64,000 bases of DNA, from assembly GCA_050289805.1 (NCBI GenBank), contig JBNKGL010000002.1:62001-126000 (forward strand). Reading direction: 5' to 3'. Numbering within the stretch: the first letter of the stretch is position 1; every line of letters starts with the position of its first letter. The position numbers were made by a program, and so were the translations under genes. Positions 8,122 through 16,800 of this stretch are shown here, one piece after another. A model generated the notes under the pieces. That model was not told the DNA's origin and made no database searches. It saw only the letters and a program-made list of their open reading frames with translations. The stretch is from JAUILA01 sp050289805. Its GTDB lineage: Bacteria > Bacteroidota > Bacteroidia > Cytophagales > Cyclobacteriaceae.

Positions 8122-8934
8122 TTACTTCGATAGCTCGGCAATGATTTCTTCGGTAATTCCTGAGGTGGAAAATCCTCCGTCATGCATCAGGTTTTGCATC
8201 GTCACCATTCGGGTATAATCGGAGAACATCATTACAATGTAGTTCGCACAATCTTCTGCCGGAGCATTGCCCAAAGGGGACATTTTATCGGCATAATCGT
8301 AAAAGACATCAAAACCTGGTACACCGGTTCCGGCGGTAGTCATGGTCGGGGACTGTGAGATGGTATTCACACGTACTTTGCCGTTTTTAGCGAAACGGTA
8401 ACCATAACTTCTTGCGATCGACTCAAGGACAGCTTTCGCCTGGGCCATATCTCCGTAGTCGGGGAAAGTTCGCTGGGCTGCGATATAGGACAGTCCAAGG
8501 ATGGATCCCCATTCATTCATAGATTCTGTTTTTTCCGCTGTCTGAAGTACTTTATGAAATGAAATACCTGAGACATCCAGTGTTTTCAGAAACCAGTCGT
8601 AATTGAGGTCACCATAATCTTTGCCTTTTCGTACGTTCGGGCTCATGCCTATTGAATGGAGCACAAAATCAAGCTTTCCGCCAAGGGCTTCCTTTGATTG
8701 TTCAAAGAGCAGCGCAAGGTCCTCAAGGTTGGTGGCATCCGCCGGTATGAGTTCTGCTTCACACTTTTTTGCAAGGTCGTTGATAGTACCCATGCGAAGA
8801 GCAATAGGAGCATTCGTTAAAACGAACCTGCCGCCTTCCTCATAAATTTTTTCGGCTGTTTTCCAGGCAATCGAATTTTCATCGAGTGCGCCAAAAATAA
8901 TTCCTTTTTTTCCTTCGAGAAGTTGATGTGCCAT
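8122..8934 (-). CDS. fabI: enoyl-[acyl-carrier-protein] reductase (NADH), FabI type
   Basis: Catalyses the last reduction of each cycle of type II fatty-acid elongation. The 270-residue SDR-fold protein has the FabI-type dinucleotide site GKKGIIFGALDENSIAW, HSIGMSPN, and the catalytic Tyr-x6-Lys (Y160, K167, with Y150 in LSYIAAQ), then NTISQSPTMTTAGTGVPGF in the substrate-loop region. First gene of a fabI-ispE pair. FabI is the target of triclosan-type inhibitors in other bacteria. Confidence 0.95.
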   Translation of the reverse strand: MAHQLLEGKKGIIFGALDENSIAWKTAEKIYEEGGRFVLTNAPIALRMGTINDLAKKCEAELIPADATNLEDLALLFEQSKEALGGKLDFVLHSIGMSPNVRKGKDYGDLNYDWFLKTLDVSGISFHKVLQTAEKTESMNEWGSILGLSYIAAQRTFPDYGDMAQAKAVLESIARSYGYRFAKNGKVRVNTISQSPTMTTAGTGVPGFDVFYDYADKMSPLGNAPAEDCANYIVMMFSDYTRMVTMQNLMHDGGFSTSGITEEIIAELSK

Positions 8935-9047
8935 GGTCAGATCAGATAAGATTGGTAGTTAATAATGCACAATATTACGAAAATACTCAATTATCACATC
9001 CCTTTGTTCAACCTTTACCTGCTTTGTGCATTCGGGAGATCTGCCGG

Positions 9048-9055
9048 TAGTTTTC
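9048..9055 (+). promoter_or_regulatory. possible promoter of murI
   Basis: TAGTTTTC matches 7 of 8 positions of TAnnTTTG. TTTG at 9023-9026 lies 21 bases upstream and could serve as -33. The predicted leader to the murI ATG at 9087 is about 28 bases. Confidence 0.35.
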
Positions 9056-9086
9056 TGATTTCGATATTTTATATCACATTTACAAA

Positions 9087-9896
9087 ATGAACATGCGCGA
9101 ACATCCCATCGGAATTTTCGACAGCGGTATAGGAGGACTTACCGTGGCACATGCCATCAAGGAATTGATGCCGCAGGAATCGCTGATTTATTTCGGTGAC
9201 ACCGCACACTTGCCCTATGGAGACAAGTCTGAGGCGGCAATACAGGCGTATTCGGTAAAAATTGCCGATGTGCTGCTTCAGCGAGGATGTAAGGCCATCG
9301 TTATTGCCTGCAATTCGGCCAGCTCCTCGGCCTATGAACTGTTGAAGGAATATGTTGGAAGCAGGGCATTGGTTGTGAATGTTATTGATCCGATGATCGA
9401 GCATGTCCGCGCAAATTTTCCTGAATCCCACATTGGCCTTATCGGTACGCGGCGAACAGTGGATTCAAACATTTACGCATCGAGGATAGCGGATGTAGTT
9501 GGCACCGTTGAATTATCGTCACTCGCTACGCCCTTGCTGGTTCCGATGATTGAGGAAGGGTTTTTTGATAACAGGATCAGCGCTGAAATTATTGCCAACT
9601 ATCTGGATGACCCCACCCTCGCCAATGTTCAGGCAATTATTTTAGGGTGTACGCACTATCCTCTTATTCGCCAGCAGATTGATGCCTACTACGGGGGTTC
9701 GGTCGCTGTTCTGGACAGTTCATTGATCACCGCCCTGCACTTGAAATCGCTTCTCGAGGAAAAAGACCTTCGTTGCGATGAATGTAAGGGGGAAGATGAA
9801 TTCCTGGTTTCCGATTTTACCGAGTCATTTCAGGCTTCAACCCGCTTGTTTTTTGGTGAGAAGGTACGTCTGACAAATTATCGACTTTGGGAATAA
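9087..9896 (+). CDS. murI: glutamate racemase
   Basis: Interconverts L- and D-glutamate for peptidoglycan synthesis without a cofactor. The 269 residues show the family signature GIFDSGIGGLTVAHAI, YFGDTAHLPYG, and both catalytic cysteines: C75 in VIACNSASS and C188 in LGCTHYPLI. The ATG at 9087 is preferred; a second ATG two codons later is also possible. It stands alone after a 152-base gap and precedes nuoH by 61 bases. Confidence 0.95.
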   Translation: MNMREHPIGIFDSGIGGLTVAHAIKELMPQESLIYFGDTAHLPYGDKSEAAIQAYSVKIADVLLQRGCKAIVIACNSASSSAYELLKEYVGSRALVVNVIDPMIEHVRANFPESHIGLIGTRRTVDSNIYASRIADVVGTVELSSLATPLLVPMIEEGFFDNRISAEIIANYLDDPTLANVQAIILGCTHYPLIRQQIDAYYGGSVAVLDSSLITALHLKSLLEEKDLRCDECKGEDEFLVSDFTESFQASTRLFFGEKVRLTNYRLWE

Positions 9897-9957
9897 GTTT
9901 AGTAAATGTTTTTTTCTTTATTTGTATACAAGAGACGCGTGAGGAAAATATTTTTTT

Positions 9958-11040
9958 ATGTCTACGATCCTGTTTTTTTTACCCTTTATTCTGGCATACA
10001 CTGTAGTGGCTGTATATGCCGAAAGAAAGGTATCAGCCTTCATTCAGGATCGCTATGGCCCGATGGAAACCGGGAGTTATGGCATACTTCAGACGGTAGC
10101 CGACCTCTTGAAATTGCTTCAGAAAGAAGATCTTGTTCCTGCCAAATCGGATAAACCTCTTTTTCTGGTTGCGCCTTTTGTGCTGTTTGCTGTTGTTTTC
10201 ACCGGATTTTCGGTAATTCCACTCACACCTGCGTGGGGCGGTGCGGCAATGCATACCGGAGTTTTCCTGTTACTGGCGATTGTTTCCCTGGATGTTTTAG
10301 GAATAATCCTGGCGGGATGGGGGTCTAACAACAAATATTCACTTGTTGGGGCCATGCGTTCGGCGGCACAGATTATTGCATATGAAGTACCCCTTACATT
10401 GAGCGTACTTTGCGTACTGGTTATAACCCAGACTCTTGACCTGCAGGAGATATCCTACATGCAGGGGCTTTTGTCGGAGCAGGAATCTTTTCTTTTTGGC
10501 ATTCGTGCATTCAACATTCGTGTTGATGAAATTGGCGGTTTGCTGATGTGGAATATCATACAGGTACCGGTTCTGATTCCCGTATGGGTCATCTTTTTCA
10601 TAACGACTCTGGCGGAATCAAACAGGGCGCCTTTTGACTTGCCTGAGGCAGAATCTGAATTAGTGGCAGGATTTCAGACAGAATATTCGGGCTTCAGATG
10701 GTCTGTCATAATGCTCTCGGAGTATGGTATGATGCTGTTGGTGAGTATTCTTGGTACGATTTTATTCTTTGGAAGCTGGAATACACCTCTTCCGAATTTA
10801 GGTCCGGTGGCACTGGCAGATTGGACTACAGGTACGCCGGGAAGCTGGATTGCGGAAGTATGGGCCATTTTTTGGCTGCTTACCAAATCTTTGTTCTTCG
10901 TATTAATGCAAATGTGGGTCAGATGGACCTATCCCAGGGTAAGGATTGATCAATTGCTTACGTTGGGATGGAAATACCTGACTCCCATGATTTTATTTTT
11001 ATTATTCGTATGCGGTGTTTATCGTTTACTGATGAATTGA
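9958..11040 (+). CDS. nuoH: NADH-quinone oxidoreductase subunit H
   Basis: Membrane-arm subunit of complex I that joins the peripheral arm and forms part of the quinone chamber. The 360 residues, with about eight or nine membrane helices, contain YAERKVSAFIQDRYGPMETG, the loop AESNRAPFDLPEAESELVAGF and WVRWTYPRVRIDQL, all hallmark NuoH sequences. nuoA-G are not upstream (murI is there), so the peripheral-arm genes must lie elsewhere. A histidine kinase gene, not nuoI, follows after 10 bases. Confidence 0.96.
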   Translation: MSTILFFLPFILAYTVVAVYAERKVSAFIQDRYGPMETGSYGILQTVADLLKLLQKEDLVPAKSDKPLFLVAPFVLFAVVFTGFSVIPLTPAWGGAAMHTGVFLLLAIVSLDVLGIILAGWGSNNKYSLVGAMRSAAQIIAYEVPLTLSVLCVLVITQTLDLQEISYMQGLLSEQESFLFGIRAFNIRVDEIGGLLMWNIIQVPVLIPVWVIFFITTLAESNRAPFDLPEAESELVAGFQTEYSGFRWSVIMLSEYGMMLLVSILGTILFFGSWNTPLPNLGPVALADWTTGTPGSWIAEVWAIFWLLTKSLFFVLMQMWVRWTYPRVRIDQLLTLGWKYLTPMILFLLFVCGVYRLLMN

Positions 11041-11050
11041 TTTTTTAATT

Positions 11051-13075
11051 TTGAGAGTATTTGTCTTCATATGGCTAAGTATTTTTTCGGCTATTTCTGT
11101 TTTTGCACAGGATATGGACCGACTGCGATCTATAATTAATGATCCCAATGCCGAATTATCTGTGCGTACCAAAGCGACCATAGATCTGGCTAGCATTTAT
11201 CATTACCAGGATCCTGATTCAGCTGAGAATATGCTGAAGAGCGCCCTTAGTTCTGCGGAATTACATAAGGACAGCGTCAATATTGCAAGTGCCTATTATA
11301 CCTACTCACAGATCAGCTCAACCAAAGGAAATTTCAAGGAGGCCATGAAATATGACCTTCTATTGCTTGATATCGGTACAAAGATGAACAGCAACAAGAT
11401 CCGGTCCGATGCCCTCAACAATCTTGGTGAGGACTACTTTGATCAGGGAGCGTATGGTATGGCGTATGATCATTATCAGCGATCGCGTAAAAAGGCCATT
11501 GAAGCGAATGATTCTTTATTGATGGCCATTACCACGTACAATGTTGGGAAAGTACTGGGTGCACAGGGTCAGCTGGACAGAGCAAGGTTTTACCTGGACC
11601 GCTCAAAGGAAATCAGTACCCGTATTGATGATGTGGATGGTATTGTTTACTGTAATTTGAAGCTCGCAGAAATTGAAATGAAATCCGGGGATATTGAGAA
11701 GGCCCTTGATATTTTAATTAATGCCGAATCTACCATTGAATCCAATAATATACAGGCGTTGAAGGGCGAAGTTTACAGCCTTTTTGCGGTCGCTTACGAA
11801 CGCAAAAAACAGTATAGCAGCGCGTTGGCATATTATGATAAACTCGGCGAAGTCAATAATAATGTGGGCAATTATCTGGGTGTAGGACAAAGTTACCTGG
11901 GGAAAGGAAGTGTTTGGATGGAACTGGGTGATTTTACACGATCCCGTTCATTTCTTGAGCAGGCAGTAGATATTGCCAGGGAAAAGAACAATAAAGAGCT
12001 GCTTCGGGATGCCTTCCTTGAGCTTGCAGTTTTAAATGAAATTCAGGGTAATTATCGAGCCGCCCTGGATTTACAGAAGAAATATTACGACCTGAACGAT
12101 TCATTGAATTCGGAACAGCGTAATGAACAGTTTGCCAACATGCAGATCATGCATGAAACCGCGCAGAAAGATGCGGAAATCCGTTTGATGAAAGAACGGG
12201 AACAGCAACAGCAGTCTTTGCTCGACGGGGAAGAGTTTAAGAATAATATTCTCGTAGTGATTCTTGCGCTTGGGGCTGTTATTCTTTTTAACCTGTACCG
12301 CAGCAGTGTAAAGCGTAAGAAGACGAATAAGATACTGCTGGCCCACCAAAAAGAAATTGAGGACAAGTCAAAGGAGATGGAAGGTCTTCTATCAATGAAA
12401 GACAAATTCCTTTCTATTATCTCCCATGACCTCAGATCGCCTATAAATTCACTGCTCGGAACAATCGATATGCTCAACAGGGGCCATCTTACGGAGAAGG
12501 AGTCAAAAGATTTAATGGGATCTTTGAAAAACAGGCTTAACAACACCAGAAAGCTTCTTGACAATTTACTTGACTGGACATTGATTCAGATGGATGAGAT
12601 CCACATCAAGATGAAGTCGCTGGATCTGTATGATATCGCCCAGGAAAATGTCGAATTCTTCCACGAGACCAATGAAAAGCATATTGTATTCTTCAACAAG
12701 GTGAAAAAGAATACAATGGTCATGGCTGATCATAATATGCTGGAACTTATCCTGCGCAACCTCATTGTTAATTCGATAAAATTCACCCAGGAGGGAGGCT
12801 TCATTGAAATTGATACGGAACAAGGGTCTGACAATATGCTGGTCATTTGTATTTCTGACAATGGAATTGGTATGACCGAGGAACAGGCTGAAAAATTGTT
12901 TGATACAACGGCGTTATTTTCAACCCCGGGAACCGCCAATGAACAGGGGACAGGACTAGGCCTGAAGCTTTGTAAGGAGTTTGTAGACCGGATGGGAGGT
13001 ACCATATGGGTGGAAAGTGCGAAGGATGAGGGAAGTGTATTTAAATTTACCTTAAAAATACCTGATAGGCCCTGA
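11051..13075 (+). CDS. TPR-containing membrane sensor histidine kinase
   Basis: Hybrid of periplasmic TPR sensor and cytoplasmic kinase, 674 residues. It starts at TTG 11051, which gives an intact signal peptide (1-19, ending VFAQ). About seven TPR-like repeats span 40-350, then a coiled segment (355-395), one membrane helix (398-416), a linker coil, and HisKA with H459 in SIISHDLRSP. The ATPase domain has the N box (N570-N574), G1 DNGIGM (603-608) and G2 GTGLGL (633-638). All kinase motifs look intact. No response regulator is adjacent. It sits 10 bases after nuoH and 41 before nuoI, in the same direction, inside the complex I operon. Confidence 0.9.
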   Translation: MRVFVFIWLSIFSAISVFAQDMDRLRSIINDPNAELSVRTKATIDLASIYHYQDPDSAENMLKSALSSAELHKDSVNIASAYYTYSQISSTKGNFKEAMKYDLLLLDIGTKMNSNKIRSDALNNLGEDYFDQGAYGMAYDHYQRSRKKAIEANDSLLMAITTYNVGKVLGAQGQLDRARFYLDRSKEISTRIDDVDGIVYCNLKLAEIEMKSGDIEKALDILINAESTIESNNIQALKGEVYSLFAVAYERKKQYSSALAYYDKLGEVNNNVGNYLGVGQSYLGKGSVWMELGDFTRSRSFLEQAVDIAREKNNKELLRDAFLELAVLNEIQGNYRAALDLQKKYYDLNDSLNSEQRNEQFANMQIMHETAQKDAEIRLMKEREQQQQSLLDGEEFKNNILVVILALGAVILFNLYRSSVKRKKTNKILLAHQKEIEDKSKEMEGLLSMKDKFLSIISHDLRSPINSLLGTIDMLNRGHLTEKESKDLMGSLKNRLNNTRKLLDNLLDWTLIQMDEIHIKMKSLDLYDIAQENVEFFHETNEKHIVFFNKVKKNTMVMADHNMLELILRNLIVNSIKFTQEGGFIEIDTEQGSDNMLVICISDNGIGMTEEQAEKLFDTTALFSTPGTANEQGTGLGLKLCKEFVDRMGGTIWVESAKDEGSVFKFTLKIPDRP

Positions 13076-13085
13076 CAATTTTTTA

Positions 13086-13106
13086 TATTCGACTCATAAT
13101 CGAATA
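13086..13106. repeat. 7-bp inverted repeat before nuoI
   Basis: TATTCGA and TCGAATA form perfect 7-base arms around a 7-base spacer in the 41-base gap between the kinase gene and nuoI. It could be a small RNA hairpin or a protein site; there is no T-run, so it does not look like an intrinsic terminator. Confidence 0.35.
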
Positions 13107-13116
13107 ATCGATATAT

Positions 13117-13905
13117 ATGGGTAATTCCTATTGGAATAATATCAGGACCACAATTTCAACATTGTTGAAAGGACTCCAGCTAACCTTTCGGCATACTGTT
13201 CAGGCCCGTCATACACATACCAAGACGGGAATATCTGAAGAAGCATATTTTGATGTTCCGGATGGCATTATGACCATTCAATATCCCCACGAAAGTATAC
13301 CGGTTCCTGATAACGGGCGCTACAAACTTCATAATGAAATAGATGATTGTATTGTTTGTGATAAATGTGCCAAGGTTTGTCCTGTCGACTGTATCGAAAT
13401 AGAATCCATAAGGGCCACAGAAGAGTTTGGCAAAACATCAGACGGCACTTCAAAGAGGATTTACGCTGCAAAATTCGACATTGACATGGGTAAGTGCTGC
13501 TTTTGCGGCCTTTGCACCACTGTTTGTCCTACCGAGTGTCTTACCATGACAAAGACCTATGATTTCAGTGAATTTGATGTCGCTGATCATACGTATTCAT
13601 TTGCCACGATGACCCCGCTTGAGATCCTCGAAAAACAGAAGGAATTTGATGAATTTCAGCAAAAGAAATCCGGTGCTCAAGCCACTGAACAAACGGATGC
13701 CCCGCGCCCTAAGCCGAAGATGAAACCAAAGATGCCAGGTTCCCCATCCGCGGAAGCTCCTGAGCAAAAGCCAAAACCTGTGATCAGGCCGAAGCCGGTA
13801 ATGAAGCCGAAGCCGGTAATGAAGCCGAAACCGGTAATGAAGCCGAAACCGGTCATCAAACCGAGACCCCTGATCCCAAGGAAGAAAAAAGACGATGATG
13901 AATAG
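13117..13905 (+). CDS. nuoI: NADH-quinone oxidoreductase subunit I with Lys-Pro repeat tail
   Basis: 8Fe ferredoxin-type subunit carrying clusters N6a/N6b in the peripheral arm of complex I. Two CxxCxxCxxxCP motifs are intact (C78-C88 and C127-C137). Residues 1-185 match the usual NuoI length (about 160-180), but a tail continues to 262. The tail starts with a Lys/Pro/Ala-rich stretch and then has five hexads of the form (M/I)(K/R)PKPV at 223-252, ending in a K/D-rich tip. The tail has no cysteines and should be unstructured. The end overlaps nuoJ by 11 bases. Confidence 0.95.
   Translation: MGNSYWNNIRTTISTLLKGLQLTFRHTVQARHTHTKTGISEEAYFDVPDGIMTIQYPHESIPVPDNGRYKLHNEIDDCIVCDKCAKVCPVDCIEIESIRATEEFGKTSDGTSKRIYAAKFDIDMGKCCFCGLCTTVCPTECLTMTKTYDFSEFDVADHTYSFATMTPLEILEKQKEFDEFQQKKSGAQATEQTDAPRPKPKMKPKMPGSPSAEAPEQKPKPVIRPKPVMKPKPVMKPKPVMKPKPVIKPRPLIPRKKKDDDE
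13783..13872 (+). repeat. five 18-bp tandem repeats in the nuoI 3' end
   Basis: Five direct units of 18 bases, each encoding a hexad like MKPKPV (IRPKPV, three MKPKPV, IKPRPL). The three central units differ only at synonymous third positions or the last base. The length is a multiple of three, so copy-number change by slippage would keep the frame. Confidence 0.9.
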
Positions 13906-14407
13906 CCTGTTGATGATCATATTCAGTGCATTGGCAGCCCTGGCTGTGACGTTCATGCTGTTCACCAGGAACATCATGTATGCAGCGTTCGGATTGGTTA
14001 CAACGCTGATTAGTCTGGCGGCTATCTATGTCTTGTTTTCAGCGGAATTTGTGGCCGTTGCGCAATTGATGATCTATGTAGGCGGAATAATTGTTTTACT
14101 GCTGTTTGCAATTATGTTAACCCAGAAAACCGGACTGGGTGTGTTAAAATCAGGCACTGCCAGGTTATTTATGGCACCCCTTCTTTCTGCAGTACTGCTG
14201 GTACTTCTGGGTGTGCTGCTCTGGGAATTTCCTGTTAATACCCGCACCGGGGAAGTTTCAGACCCGATCAGAGGTTTAGGTGTCCGGCTGCTTTCTGAAC
14301 ATCTGATCTCGATGGAATTGATCGCTGTGCTATTACTCGTTGTGCTGATAGGTGCAGCGACAATCGCAGGAAAATTTTATATAACGAGTAAACGGAGGGT
14401 ACCATGA
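13895..14407 (+). CDS. nuoJ: NADH-quinone oxidoreductase subunit J
   Basis: Membrane subunit of complex I (ND6 homologue), 170 residues with five helices. The helix-3 sequence VAQLMIYVGGIIVLLLFAIML contains the pi-bulge region typical of the family. Its start overlaps nuoI and its end overlaps nuoK by 4 bases. Confidence 0.95.
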   Translation: MMNSLLMIIFSALAALAVTFMLFTRNIMYAAFGLVTTLISLAAIYVLFSAEFVAVAQLMIYVGGIIVLLLFAIMLTQKTGLGVLKSGTARLFMAPLLSAVLLVLLGVLLWEFPVNTRTGEVSDPIRGLGVRLLSEHLISMELIAVLLLVVLIGAATIAGKFYITSKRRVP

Positions 14408-14709
14408 GTATGAATATATTGCTCTTGCTCGGTGCCTATATGTTCTGCGCTGGACTGGTAATTGCCATTACACGAAAGAATGCCATCATGGTGCTCATTG
14501 GAATAGAACTTATGCTGAATGCCTCAAATCTGAATTTCATTATTTTCAGTGGTCAGGCCGACAACCGACTCGATGGCCAGTTATTTACTCTTTTTGTGAT
14601 CGTGCTGGCCGCCGCCGAAGCTGCTGTGGGTCTTGCGATCATAGTACAGATGTATCGAAAATTTAAAACAACGGAATTAGACAGGGTAACAAAGCTTAAT
14701 AACGAATGA
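14404..14709 (+). CDS. nuoK: NADH-quinone oxidoreductase subunit K
   Basis: ND4L homologue of complex I, 101 residues and three membrane helices. The conserved glutamates of the proton path are present in LIGIELMLNASNLNFI and AAAEAAVGLAI. The GTACC ATG AGT start overlaps the nuoJ stop, and the stop overlaps nuoL by 4 bases. Confidence 0.96.
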   Translation: MSMNILLLLGAYMFCAGLVIAITRKNAIMVLIGIELMLNASNLNFIIFSGQADNRLDGQLFTLFVIVLAAAEAAVGLAIIVQMYRKFKTTELDRVTKLNNE

Positions 14710-16796
14710 TACAGCAGGATCACAGCATTCTTTTGATGTTGGCCGTGCTGGTGGTTTTAGTACCACTTGCAGGGAGTGTGGTCCTCATTCTCATTTCCCG
14801 GTTGACAAGAAAAGTTTATCCTTCGGTCCAGACAATATTTTTGTTTGCAAGCTTTCTCGCAGCGGGTATGCTCATGTATCTGCTGGGAACAAATCCCGAA
14901 TCAATTATTCATGAGAAATTAAATTGGTTTACTGTCGGAAACCAGGTGTTTACCGCGGGATTGCTTATAAATGGATCTGCCGTGATTATGGCTGTGGTCG
15001 TTACGCTAATCGCAACATTGGTAAGCCTTTACAGCCAGGTTTACATGCGCTCATCGGGCGGACAGCTTCGGTATTACGCGATGATAGGTTTTTTCACCTT
15101 CAGCATGCTCGGAATCGTATTTGCAGATAACCTTATCCTCATTTTCATATTCTGGGAATTGGTGGGTTTGGCTTCCTATATGCTGATCAATCATGATTAT
15201 CAATTGCATGTCGCGAACAGTGCCTCTAAAAAGGCATTCATTGTGAACAGGATAGGTGATGCAGGATTTATGTCAGGAATAGCACTCCTCTGGATGTTTT
15301 TCGGCACAGCGGATCTTACAGAGCTTTCGGTCCGAATGCAGGAGTCTGCCTTGATAGGATCCAACTGGGAGTGGTCCGGGAATAGTGTTCCGGCCATACT
15401 TCTAACGCTGGCCGGTCTCGGACTTTTTATGGGTGCGGTAGGTAAGTCGGCCCAGTTTCCATTACAGGTCTGGCTGCCTGACGCAATGGCTGGGCCCACG
15501 CCGGTATCTGCCTTGATTCATGCCGCCACAATGGTAGCAGCCGGTGTATTTCTGCTATCAAGGATATTTGTATTGCTGGGCTGGGATGTATTTCAGTTTA
15601 TTGCCGTTACAGGTGCGATTACCGCATTTATGGGTGCAGTAGCTGCACTTACTCAGAATGATATAAAACGGGTGCTTGCCTATTCTACCATAAGTCAGTT
15701 GGGATACATGGTGATGGGTATGGGAACCGGTGCATATGATGCCGCCATGTTCCATTTGCTTACCCATGCATTTTTTAAAGCAGGTTTATTCCTTGCTGCC
15801 GGCGCTGTGATTTATTCATTGCATCAGTTTGAATCTCAAAAAGGACTTCATTTTGACGCCCAGGACATGCGCCAAATGGGCGGCTTGAGGAACAGGTTGC
15901 CCGTAACCTTCGTAACATATACCGTACTTTCAATGGCATTGATCGGGCTTCCGTTGTTCAGTGGATTCCTTTCAAAAGATGCGATTATTACAGGAGCGTT
16001 TGCGTGGGCTGGAGAACAACCTTCCTGGAAACACTTTGTGCCTGTGGCTGGCCTGATTACGGTAGCTCTTACGGCATTTTACATGATAAGGCAACTGTCG
16101 CTCGTGTTCTTTGGAAATTTCAGGGGCGCTAACACGACTGAAGGATTGTCAGACCCGCCGGTGATTATGCGCGGTATTCTCATTTTTCTGGCTCTCATGT
16201 CATTAGGACTCGTGTGGTCCTTTAACCCGCTTGATGCCTATGGAAGCTGGATATTTAATTCGATGCTGCCACCTCTGATGGTCGCCCCTGATATTCCATC
16301 AGGATTTCAGGAAATACTGGTGGAGCGGACTCATCATTATCACCTGCTGGTTTCGGGATTCTCAATAGGGATGATCATAGTGGGCTCCGTACTTGCCCTG
16401 CGTAAGTTCAGACCATCAGGCGCATATGTACAGGCATACCAGGGAATGGGTGAACCACCGGGATTTATGGGCCAGTTATCCTACAATAACTGGTTTCTGA
16501 ATACTATTTATAATACGATCATCATAACGCCGGTTTTGAAAATTTCATCCATTCTTAGCTGGATTGATGTTAAAGTAATCGACAGGATCATTGACTCTTT
16601 CGCAATCGGATATGTAATTCTATCCAAGATGGCCGGCTGGTTTGATCGGAATGTTATTGATGGATTTGTTAAAATGGTTGCGGCATTGGCCCGCCAGACA
16701 GGACAGATTACCTCGGGGATATTGAGGGGAAATGTTCAATATTATGTTTTAGTTGCCTTATTTGGCGTGATAATAATTATATGGTTTGTAATTTGA
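14706..16796 (+). CDS. nuoL: NADH-quinone oxidoreductase subunit L
   Basis: Largest antiporter-like proton-pumping subunit (ND5 homologue), 696 residues, slightly longer than E. coli NuoL (613). Core motifs are FWELVGLASYMLINHDY, VWLPDAMAGPTPVSALIHAATMVAAG, and LTQNDIKRVLAYSTISQLGYM. The C-terminal part carries the long lateral helix region (about 540-620) and a last anchoring helix. It continues into nuoM after 4 bases. Confidence 0.96.
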   Translation: MIQQDHSILLMLAVLVVLVPLAGSVVLILISRLTRKVYPSVQTIFLFASFLAAGMLMYLLGTNPESIIHEKLNWFTVGNQVFTAGLLINGSAVIMAVVVTLIATLVSLYSQVYMRSSGGQLRYYAMIGFFTFSMLGIVFADNLILIFIFWELVGLASYMLINHDYQLHVANSASKKAFIVNRIGDAGFMSGIALLWMFFGTADLTELSVRMQESALIGSNWEWSGNSVPAILLTLAGLGLFMGAVGKSAQFPLQVWLPDAMAGPTPVSALIHAATMVAAGVFLLSRIFVLLGWDVFQFIAVTGAITAFMGAVAALTQNDIKRVLAYSTISQLGYMVMGMGTGAYDAAMFHLLTHAFFKAGLFLAAGAVIYSLHQFESQKGLHFDAQDMRQMGGLRNRLPVTFVTYTVLSMALIGLPLFSGFLSKDAIITGAFAWAGEQPSWKHFVPVAGLITVALTAFYMIRQLSLVFFGNFRGANTTEGLSDPPVIMRGILIFLALMSLGLVWSFNPLDAYGSWIFNSMLPPLMVAPDIPSGFQEILVERTHHYHLLVSGFSIGMIIVGSVLALRKFRPSGAYVQAYQGMGEPPGFMGQLSYNNWFLNTIYNTIIITPVLKISSILSWIDVKVIDRIIDSFAIGYVILSKMAGWFDRNVIDGFVKMVAALARQTGQITSGILRGNVQYYVLVALFGVIIIIWFVI

Positions 16797-16800
16797 TTAT

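Noticed and set aside
13597..13977. 126-residue frame rich in repeated RFRLHY units, opposite to nuoI
   Set aside because: It is the reverse complement of the Lys-Pro repeat of nuoI and crosses the nuoI-nuoJ junction; the pattern comes from the repeat.
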